Under the pieces are notes generated by a model. That model was not told the origin of the DNA and made no database searches. It saw only the letters and a program-made list of their open reading frames with translations. Both the position numbers and the translations under genes were made by a program. 64,000 bases of DNA from Roseburia sp. 831b (lineage in GTDB: Bacteria; Bacillota; Clostridia; Lachnospirales; Lachnospiraceae). Shown piece by piece: positions 58,755 through 64,000 of the stretch. Location of the stretch: contig NZ_CP135162.1 of the NCBI RefSeq assembly GCF_001940165.2, positions 1,477,501 through 1,541,500 of the forward strand, read 5' to 3'. Positions within the stretch are counted from its first letter, which is position 1; each line of letters starts with the position of its first letter.

Positions 58755-59070
58755 GATTGTATACTCCTTTCTTCTGGATCTTTAAAATAAAAAATGCAAC
58801 TGATACAATTCAATTCCTTGAACTGCACCGGCTGCATGAATTCCGTCACTTCCGGGACCTGCTCAATTATGAGATGTTGCCCGGATGCTTTTAAATTTGA
58901 TTTAACGATACCATTCTATCATTTTCTTGTCAAGATGTATTTTAAAATTAAATTTTAAGCTTATATATTATATATATTTAATATTAATATACTGCCTTGT
59001 TTATATATTTTATAAATATAATTGACTGGCTATAATATACTCTTTCTCTGTATCTAGTGTCTATATCTAC
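58755..59070. other. AT-rich non-coding stretch
   Basis: No gene was found. From about 58925 to 59040 the DNA is almost all A and T (TATATATTATATATATTTAA and similar) and should melt easily. It directly adjoins the iteron array at 59071, the arrangement of an origin of replication. Confidence 0.45.
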
Positions 59071-59115
59071 GTTGCAAAAATGTTGCACTTTGTTGCACAG
59101 GTGTTGCATTGCAAC
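59071..59115. repeat. Second phased iteron array beside the AT-rich stretch
   Basis: GTTGCA starts at 59071, 59082, 59092 and 59103 (spacing 11, 10, 11), ending in an inverted TGCAAC. The block and its leader TCTTTCTCTGTATCTA are shared with the replisome organiser gene at 17535-17611. It may be the active origin, a second origin, or the remnant of another organiser gene. Confidence 0.55.
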
Positions 59116-59213
59116 AAAACTAATACTATTCTATCATTTTTCACTTGTTCGCCAGGCATTTTCTAGCCTTAATAATTTTGTGAAAAGCAACGAAATTTTT
59201 CTGCGATTTGCAC

Positions 59214-59241
59214 AAAAAAGACGGCTATATTTCAAGCCGTC
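59214..59241 (-). terminator. Terminator after a broken small frame
   Basis: On the minus strand GACGGCT-TGAAATAT-AGCCGTC is followed by TTTTTTG. Just upstream (about 59252-59335) an open frame ends IRAAKAKLEAMGIVTEDLNI but has lost its start (ATGATGTAA), so a small gene seems to have decayed there. Confidence 0.8.
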
Positions 59242-59357
59242 CATCTTGTTAAATATTTAAATCCTCTGTTACGATTCCCATCGCTTCAAGCTTCGCCTTC
59301 GCTGCTCTAATCTGGTACTCAATTTCTTTTTCTTTACATCATTAACGTGTTCAGCTT

Positions 59358-60098
59358 TTATGCTACTTTGTCAAGTATTTTTCTAATGTAGTCAACACCT
59401 TTTTGAAAAACAAGAGTTTTAATATTTATCCGGATTTCTCCCGGCTTGGCTGCATACTTCTGTTCTATAACTCTAAAATATCCACAGTCAATATATTTCT
59501 GATATGGTTCATTATTCTGCTTTAAAATTCCGTTATTTCTAAGAATTTCAAAAAGCTTGTTTCTGCCAATTCCTGGGAAGTTCAAAACCTTTGCGACTTG
59601 TCCAATATCAATAGCGTCTTTGCTGTCAGTCACCGCATCAAAAAACTCTTCTTTCGGCTTCATTCTCTCATTTTCGGTCAAGAGCAATTTATTCTTTTTC
59701 TCAAGCTCCTGTTTTCTTTCCAGTGCATCAGCGTAAGCCCTTAACGCTGTAGGGTAATCTTTCGGAATTTCGTTTTGATCCTTATTAAAATAGTTGTCAA
59801 CAAGTCTGTCATACACATCCCATGCAACATCGTTGTTTAATGATTTTGCATGAAGAAATGCGCCTTTCTCTGTCCAGAGATACAGACGATTAAGATTACT
59901 AGGCAAATCGTGAATTTCACGAAACGCTCGGAGTTCTTCCCCGTCAAGCAAAATAAAATGTTTACCCTCTTTATACCGCCCTTTGTTATGATTAAAATTG
60001 TATGAAATCGTTTTACTATCTGTTCCGTACGCTTCAGCAATCTGCTGTGTTGTTAGTACGCGAATATTTTTATACTCCGTCACTGTTAAATTATTCAT
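59358..60098 (-). CDS. Phage antirepressor, ORF6N-KilAC type
   Basis: This 246-residue protein has an ORF6N-like N-terminus (YKNIRVLTTQQIAEAYGTDS, then LLDGEELRAFREIHDLPSNL), a coiled-coil link and a KilAC C-terminus (DIGQVAKVLNFPGIGRNKLF). Such proteins antagonise repressors or alter host regulation. The ATG at 60098 follows GGAGAG. It is the second antirepressor of this prophage, paired with the repressor at 60245. Confidence 0.9.
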   Translation of the reverse strand: MNNLTVTEYKNIRVLTTQQIAEAYGTDSKTISYNFNHNKGRYKEGKHFILLDGEELRAFREIHDLPSNLNRLYLWTEKGAFLHAKSLNNDVAWDVYDRLVDNYFNKDQNEIPKDYPTALRAYADALERKQELEKKNKLLLTENERMKPKEEFFDAVTDSKDAIDIGQVAKVLNFPGIGRNKLFEILRNNGILKQNNEPYQKYIDCGYFRVIEQKYAAKPGEIRINIKTLVFQKGVDYIRKILDKVA

Positions 60099-60197
60099 AT
60101 ATTTACTCTCCAATCAAATTCAATTATTTTTTATATCTTCTGTAAGTAGAGTTTTTCTCTTTCTTCTGTGAATTAAATTTGCTTTATCTGGAGTAAA

Positions 60198-60244
60198 TAA
60201 AAAACTACCAAAGCGCCTATTTTGCGGCTGTTATCTTTGGTAGT
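60198..60244 (-). terminator. Terminator of the XRE repressor gene
   Basis: On the minus strand a perfect 10-bp stem (ACTACCAAAG with CTTTGGTAGT) around a 21-base loop is followed by TTTTTTA. It starts just after the repressor stop at 60245 and separates it from the antirepressor. Confidence 0.85.
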
Positions 60245-60487
60245 TTAATCATTCTTGTTTGGTATGTATTCCATTATATCTTTTGGCTGACACTTTAAAG
60301 CATCACATAAAATAATAATTGTATCTGTGTTTATTGTATCGCCTGCAATTATCTTTTGTATTGTTGATGGGTGTATTGGGTTTGGCTCTAATTTTCTTAG
60401 ATCTGCCTTTTTTATCCCCATTTTATCCATTCTCTCAAATAATTTTTCGTAAGAAATTTTACCGGGTAAAATTCTTTCTTTTGGCAT
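60245..60487 (-). CDS. XRE-family repressor (second switch)
   Basis: This 80-residue protein has a helix-turn-helix of the XRE/Cro type (MGIKKADLRKLEPNPIHPST, then TINTDTIIILCDALKCQPKD). Its own promoter (TTGACT-17-TATATT) overlaps a 16-bp palindrome that recurs twice more before the divergent operon, so it should repress both directions. It differs from the 28-kb switch. Confidence 0.88.
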   Translation of the reverse strand: MPKERILPGKISYEKLFERMDKMGIKKADLRKLEPNPIHPSTIQKIIAGDTINTDTIIILCDALKCQPKDIMEYIPNKND

Positions 60488-60509
60488 GTTCTCACCTCAC
60501 TTTTATCTT

Positions 60510-60665
60510 AATATACTTTAGCGTACTTTAAAAGTCAATATTTTTTTCGTTCTAATGTACTAATATGCGTTTTATTTTTGTACGTTATAGTGAACTTATT
60601 ACAAGTATCATGTGTCGTTTTTGTGTACTTTATCCATTGCATTTAAGTACGTTTTAGTGTACTAT
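60510..60665. promoter_or_regulatory. Second switch: divergent promoters with three operators
   Basis: Three related 16-bp sites, consensus GTACGYTWWAGTRWAY, lie at 60511-60526 (reversed), 60580-60595 and 60647-60662. The minus promoter (TTGACT 60538-60533, TATATT 60515-60510) covers the first. The plus promoter (TTGCAT 60637-60642, 17 bp, TACTAT 60660-60665) covers the third. Confidence 0.75.
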
Positions 60666-60709
60666 ATAACCATCAAGAGGAACACGAAACAGAAAGCGAG
60701 GAAATAAAC

Positions 60710-60952
60710 ATGGATGAATTTGCAAAGATGATTTACGAACAATGGTTCAAAGAAGAAGCAGACAATTTCAATTGGGGCGATTACGACAAAGCAGTTGAGA
60801 AAATCCACGAAATTCTAAACGAAAAACTTGCAGATGAAATAGAATGCTCCATCAACAAAAAGGTTTGGGATATTCAAGAAAAAGCTTTTATAGCCGGATT
60901 CTCATACGCCTGTAAATGTCTTTCAAACGGCAAAATAGAATTTTCGAAATAA
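60710..60952 (+). CDS. Small acidic protein, first gene of plus-strand operon
   Basis: This 80-residue protein (MDEFAKMIYEQWFKEEADNF, ending YACKCLSNGKIEFSK) has GAGG eight bases before the ATG and follows an operator-controlled promoter. No family is assigned. It begins a series of small genes divided by GC-rich hairpins. Confidence 0.7.
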   Translation: MDEFAKMIYEQWFKEEADNFNWGDYDKAVEKIHEILNEKLADEIECSINKKVWDIQEKAFIAGFSYACKCLSNGKIEFSK

Positions 60953-60956
60953 TCTT

Positions 60957-61003
60957 TCCGGCGGCGGTTCAGACGTACGCAGCAAAGCAACCGCCGGAAC
61001 TAC
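60957..61003 (+). repeat. GC-rich hairpin spacer
   Basis: CCGGCGGCGGTT and AACCGCCGG can pair across a 19-base loop. Its GC content contrasts with the AT-rich genes on both sides. The same kind of spacer follows the next two genes. Confidence 0.45.
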
Positions 61004-61036
61004 TAAAAAATGAAGCACGAAAGCGAGGGTTTAAAC

Positions 61037-61261
61037 ATGACAGGAACAATCAAAATCAATGGAGCATACGGCGCTAAAATTGGAAATATACAGGTATTTA
61101 CTTATGAGGGAGCTGTTAATGCCTATAAAAATTTTTGCAAGCTCTTTAATCGTGACATGTCAATTGAGGCATCTGTAGTTCAGGATGCAGCCGCCGAAGA
61201 TATGCACAAAATTGGCTTCAGTTGGGAAGAAATCGAAGCTATTGAATTATTTGTATCTTAA
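61037..61261 (+). CDS. Small hypothetical protein
   Basis: This 74-residue protein starts MTGTIKINGAYGAKIGNIQV and ends FSWEEIEAIELFVS. The ATG at 61037 has GAGGG seven bases upstream. The fold looks mixed alpha/beta. Second gene of the repressor-controlled operon. Not recognised. Confidence 0.65.
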   Translation: MTGTIKINGAYGAKIGNIQVFTYEGAVNAYKNFCKLFNRDMSIEASVVQDAAAEDMHKIGFSWEEIEAIELFVS

Positions 61262-61267
61262 GCCGAA

Positions 61268-61313
61268 ACGCTCCACTCCGGAGCGTCAGCCGCGGACCGG
61301 TCGCCGTGGCTCT
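61268..61313 (+). repeat. Two GC-rich hairpins after 61037-61261
   Basis: ACGCTCC-ACTCC-GGAGCGT (7-bp stem) and AGCCGCGG-ACCGGTCG-CCGTGGCT (8-bp stem) lie back to back. They lack a U-run, so simple termination is unlikely. They may protect or separate mRNA segments. Confidence 0.5.
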
Positions 61314-61341
61314 GATGATGGCAGACCAGAAAGGATTAAAA

Positions 61342-61614
61342 ATGACACAAAAAGAGCGATACGAAAACGAGATAAAAGAGATTCAGGAGAAAATCGAATT
61401 CTTAAAAACCAAATGCAAAGAAAAACGGGAATTTATAAAAAAAGAAAATTTTTCACTTCGAGAATTAAATTTGAATAAATCAGATTATTTGATTAGCAAA
61501 ATTAAATTTTCGGGCTTTTCAGACAGCGAAAATGTGCTGATTGTAATAATTGACTTTGAAGATGGCTCTTATTTGAGAAAAAGAATTTATAATTTTGAAG
61601 AAAAATTTGACTAG
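61342..61614 (+). CDS. Small coiled-coil protein
   Basis: This 90-residue protein (MTQKERYENEIKEIQEKIEF, then a beta tail VLIVIIDFEDGSYLRKRIYN) has AAAGGA six bases before its ATG. A coiled-coil start with a small beta end is seen. Third gene of the operon. Function unknown. Confidence 0.65.
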   Translation: MTQKERYENEIKEIQEKIEFLKTKCKEKREFIKKENFSLRELNLNKSDYLISKIKFSGFSDSENVLIVIIDFEDGSYLRKRIYNFEEKFD

Positions 61615-61713
61615 TCGAAACCGCCGCCCGGCGGTCTGCAGGAACTGCCCCACCTGCACCGATGAGACAGGGCGCTGCGGTCGATGTGTTTAATGATTTA
61701 TAAAATTATCCGC
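61615..61713. other. GC-rich spacer after the third small gene
   Basis: ACCGCC-GCCC-GGCGGT and GCAGG-N10-CCTGC form two more short hairpins. No gene is visible. Together with the two spacers upstream they show a repeated theme of GC-rich stems between AT-rich genes. Confidence 0.4.
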
Positions 61714-61742
61714 TTGACAATTACCGTGCAAGCTCATAAAAT
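61714..61742 (+). promoter_or_regulatory. Strong promoter for the membrane peptide
   Basis: TTGACA (61714-61719) and TAAAAT (61737-61742) are 17 bp apart, close to the sigma-A consensus. The leader of about 150 bases before the 41-codon gene includes TTATCGATAA and could be a target for regulation. Confidence 0.7.
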
Positions 61743-61899
61743 CGAATTTAAGAACATTTCAGTATAAATCAGCCAGATTATCATTAAAATGTTTCCAATT
61801 CGAAAATGACGCGAATATGAAGTCTAGACAGTATATTATCGATAATGTATCATGAATAAGGCACTTTATCGTTGTAAAATTTTCTAGGAGGTCAAAATC

Positions 61900-62025
61900 A
61901 TGATTGAATTACTATTTTACATAATGTTCTTTCCTATTATTCTAGCATTCAAACTATTTGGGTGGATTATAAAAGGAATTCTTGCCATTCTACGAATGAT
62001 TGGATTTATAGATATTTTCAAATAA
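61900..62025 (+). CDS. Small hydrophobic membrane peptide (41 aa)
   Basis: The 41-codon frame (MIELLFYIMFFPIILAFKLF... ending GFIDIFK) has AGGAGG eight bases before the ATG and a strong promoter 150 bp upstream. It is almost entirely hydrophobic. Such peptides can be type I toxins or exclusion factors; here this is inference. It converges on the AbiH gene. Confidence 0.7.
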   Translation: MIELLFYIMFFPIILAFKLFGWIIKGILAILRMIGFIDIFK

Positions 62026-62034
62026 AGCAAAAAG

Positions 62035-62062
62035 ACCGTGCAGCTTCTATTCGCTGCACGGT
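62035..62062. terminator. Bidirectional terminator between peptide and AbiH genes
   Basis: ACCGTGCAGC-TTCTATTC-GCTGCACGGT has a perfect 10-bp stem. The minus strand continues CTTTTTGC and the plus strand TCAAATTT. The AbiH stop codon lies within it. Confidence 0.85.
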
Positions 62063-63102
62063 TCAAATTTAATAAATCCGTTCTGAATAAGCTTGGTTGC
62101 TTCTTCTTTTCCAAACACATCTATCAGATTGATTACTTTCTGTTCGTAGTCATCCTGATTATATATATAAATCACAAATCCTCTTGCCAAACTTCGCAAT
62201 TTTACGATAATATCTCCGTCTGTTTTATCCATAGAATGACCATAAAAATAAACAATTGGTTTTGGCGATAAAACGTTATTCCGATCTATCAATCTTGCTT
62301 CGTTTATATACCCGGTCAATTTCTGTATTCTCTGAAAATACTTTTTAAAATATACAAAATCCAAATTCATTTCATCCTCGTCATTAAATCCGAGAACCAT
62401 ATTATTTTTATCAAGACTTCCATGAACATGAAATACATCTTCCGGCTTTATTCCATAGATTCTATATGTATCAGTGTAATTAAAAGAAATAACATAAGAT
62501 GGATTTACTTCTTCGATTTGGTGAATTTTCTTTATGCTCTCACATTTTTCATTCATTTGATTTTTTAAATATATTCGCAAAAGTTCTATTATTTCATCCA
62601 ATTGTTTTTTTAGTAAATTCAAGATTTCTCGCTTATTTAATCCAAAGGCATTTGTATAATACTTATTATCCAAATGCATAGAATGAATGCTGGAACGGGA
62701 ATAATCCTTATCATACAGCAATACAAATGAATGTAAGCAATATATAGTTTTTAGCATACCACTTTTTGACATATCTATTCGTGCTGAATCCCATGATATG
62801 CATCCTCTATTATCTATAAAAGATGGATATTTAGAAAAAAATAATTCAAAATACCCAATTATTTCTTTTATTAATCTTTCTAAATCTACCCAGCCAGGCA
62901 CCACGTTAGTATAACGAAAAAAATATCCTACGAATCCATTGCTTTCTATGCACTTATGAATAAATTCACGTTCAGACTGATTTTCGATAAAACTATCATC
63001 TTCTTTTGCTTTCTTAATCCAATCAATAAAATCATCATATCTAGTGTTTAATTCGTGTGACAAATCAAATCCGTTTCCGATAACTAAAATATTGTGCTCC
63101 AT
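62047..63102 (-). CDS. abiH: AbiH-family abortive infection protein
   Basis: This 351-residue protein matches AbiH: ILVIGNGFDLSHELNTRYDD at the start, then WVDLERLIKEI, YVISFNYTDTYRIYG, VFHVHGSLDKNNMVLGFND and IVYFYGHSMDKTDGDII. AbiH-type proteins stop the growth of invading phages by an unclear mechanism. It is the last phage gene before attR, a common place for cargo. AGAGG precedes its ATG. It probably protects the lysogen from other phages. Confidence 0.9.
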   Translation of the reverse strand: MEHNILVIGNGFDLSHELNTRYDDFIDWIKKAKEDDSFIENQSEREFIHKCIESNGFVGYFFRYTNVVPGWVDLERLIKEIIGYFELFFSKYPSFIDNRGCISWDSARIDMSKSGMLKTIYCLHSFVLLYDKDYSRSSIHSMHLDNKYYTNAFGLNKREILNLLKKQLDEIIELLRIYLKNQMNEKCESIKKIHQIEEVNPSYVISFNYTDTYRIYGIKPEDVFHVHGSLDKNNMVLGFNDEDEMNLDFVYFKKYFQRIQKLTGYINEARLIDRNNVLSPKPIVYFYGHSMDKTDGDIIVKLRSLARGFVIYIYNQDDYEQKVINLIDVFGKEEATKLIQNGFIKFEPCSE

Positions 63103-63261
63103 AATCTTCCTCTTTCGTAATTAACAAATGAATTGTTGTAATACATCGATTATATAACAAACCATAATTTTGTGCAAAAAAAGAGAAGATGTAAAAAACA
63201 TTCTTCTCATATTTTTGTCATATCAAGGCTCTTATTTAATTTTTCTTATAGTATCAGTTTT

Positions 63262-63279
63262 GTGTGTAGTACTACACAC
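63262..63279. repeat. Palindrome near attR, possible integrase arm site
   Basis: GTGTGTAGTACTACACAC is a perfect 18-bp palindrome 98 bp inside attR, sharing GTGTGTA/TACACAC with the palindrome beside attL. CTTTACACACAC follows. A role as an arm-type binding site of the attP region is inferred. Confidence 0.5.
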
Positions 63280-63376
63280 GCTTTACACACACTTGCTATT
63301 AAAATACATAAAAATTTATAGAATTTTATATTTTTCAGTACCTTTCAACAAATCCCATAAAATCAACTCAAATGCC

Positions 63377-64000
63377 TTATTTTCCCACAATCTCATCCAT
63401 ATTAATAAACGAATACGGCGTTGTCTGATAGACGTAGTAGTTTAACCAATTCAGGTACAGTGCATTTCCGTGGGATCTCCACTGTAATCTTGGTTTCTTG
63501 GTATCATCATCATCCGGGTAATAATTCTTTGGCGGTGCAATCGGAAGACCTTTTTCCTTGTCTCTCATATACTCTTTGTGAAGTGTCATTCTGTCATACT
63601 CTGGATGACCCATCACAAAAATCTTGCGGCCTTCGTTTGCAATCACAAGAAAAACTCCTGCTTCTTCGGATTCTGCTAAAATCGTCAAATCATCCACTGC
63701 TTCAATGTCTTCTTTTAACACCTCGGTGTGTCTGGAATGCGGTGCCATGAAATAATCATCAAAACCTCTGACAAGCGGAACCTTGCGGTTCTTTACGTGG
63801 TGTTCATAAACACCGAACTTCTTTTCTTTTAACATATGTTTTGGAATTCCATAATGGTAATAGAGTCCTGCCTGGGCTCCCCAGCACAAATGAAGGGTCG
63901 ATGTTACATGTGTTTTGCTCCACTCCATGATTTCACACACTTCATCCCAGTAATCTACCTCTTCGTATTCCATCTGCTCTACCGGGGCACCTGTGATGAT
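63377..64000 (-). CDS. metA: Homoserine O-acyltransferase MetA (3' part)
   Basis: MetA acylates homoserine at the first committed step of methionine synthesis. The visible part has [19 protein letters not shown], the catalytic Cys in [20 protein letters not shown], and [10 protein letters not shown] with the His-Glu of the triad. The start lies beyond the window. The last ~22 codons are the attR copy brought by the phage; the stop changed from TAG to TAA and the protein stays intact. Confidence 0.96.
   Translation of the reverse strand: MITGAPVEQMEYEEVDYWDEVCEIMEWSKTHVTSTLHLCWGAQAGLYYHYGIPKHMLKEKKFGVYEHHVKNRKVPLVRGFDDYFMAPHSRHTEVLKEDIEAVDDLTILAESEEAGVFLVIANEGRKIFVMGHPEYDRMTLHKEYMRDKEKGLPIAPPKNYYPDDDDTKKPRLQWRSHGNALYLNWLNYYVYQTTPYSFINMDEIVGK
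63378..63444. repeat. attR core, 67-bp direct repeat inside metA
   Basis: These bases are identical to 4232-4298 and encode the MetA C-terminus. Insertion therefore did not disrupt metA. The copy ends where metA sequence diverges from the left copy at 63445. Confidence 0.95.

Noticed and set aside
58780-58900. Open minus-strand frame reading IIEQVPEVTEFMQPVQFKEL
   Set aside because: It has no ribosome site and runs over the start of the next gene; at best a remnant.
1-64000. CRISPR array
   Set aside because: No regularly spaced 25-40-bp direct repeats with unique spacers are present; the only tandem repeats are in the tape measure gene.

Overview
The window is a bacterial chromosome segment carrying one complete, mosaic prophage. 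Both flanks point to a low-GC Gram-positive host in the Clostridia, most likely a Lachnospiraceae gut commensal: ispA, xseB, xseA and nusB in one operon, an Asp23/Gls24 protein, and metA. This placement is inferred from gene order, codon style and gene families; no 16S or other marker is present.

Layout. 1-4.05 kb: host genes, all on the minus strand (ispA end, xseB, xseA, nusB, asp23, an AAA ATPase). 4232-4298 and 63378-63444: a perfect 67-bp direct repeat, attL and attR. The right copy is the coding 3' end of metA, so the ~59.1-kb prophage entered the end of metA and rebuilt it with its own copy. 4.37-6.9 kb: integrase, excisionase and a second tyrosine recombinase. 7.0-15.0 kb: accessory genes (lipoprotein, orphan cytosine methyltransferase, PAPS-reductase-like protein, ASCH-like protein, HNH nuclease, small proteins), plus a plus-strand DUF4145 gene with its own promoter. 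15.0-27.4 kb: replication and recombination (DnaB helicase, replisome organiser with internal iterons, ERCC4-type nuclease, MBL hydrolase, RecT-like protein, nucleotidyltransferase-like protein, SbcC-like ATPase, SSB). 27.4-30.0 kb: lysogeny switch (AntA/AntB-ORF6C antirepressor, Cro-like protein, CI-like repressor, and a small gene under a promoter with LexA-type boxes). 30.3-54 kb: late genes transcribed leftward. Read in transcription order this runs terminase, portal, scaffold, capsid, connectors, tail, tape measure, tail tip, fibre, XhlA-like, holin, GH25 lysin. 54-58.8 kb: a two-gene accessory unit, four tRNAs embedded in apparently structured non-coding DNA, several very small genes, an HNH-like protein and a possible small terminase. 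59.3-63.1 kb: a KilAC antirepressor, a second repressor switch with three matched operators, a plus-strand operon of small genes, a small membrane peptide and an AbiH abortive-infection gene next to attR.

Most unusual features. (1) A 16-bp inverted repeat, read in the same frame on both sides, brackets the C-terminal half of the tail-fibre gene and an oppositely oriented, start-less alternative C-terminus (32048-32943). This looks like a phase-variable tail-fibre inversion cassette. (2) A 355-residue LAGLIDADG intein interrupts the Walker A loop of the large terminase. (3) Three evenly spaced hairpins with different stems but the same AGGGAA loop lie between the portal and scaffold genes. (4) Two LexA-type boxes lie on the promoter of a small gene beside a CI-like repressor that lacks a visible self-cleaving protease domain, suggesting Tum-like SOS induction. 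(5) Phased GTTGCA iterons occur twice, once inside the replisome organiser gene and once beside a very AT-rich stretch. (6) A ~1.3-kb structured region surrounds the tRNAs.

How the parts fit. The integrase module recombines at metA. Two repressor circuits and two antirepressors suggest a mosaic of two regulatory systems. The late genes make a siphovirus-like particle with a long non-contractile tail: there is a tape measure, a -1 frameshifted tail chaperone pair and one tail-tube protein, and no sheath gene is visible. AbiH, the DUF4145 protein, the orphan methyltransferase and several small membrane proteins are candidate lysogenic-conversion or phage-exclusion functions.
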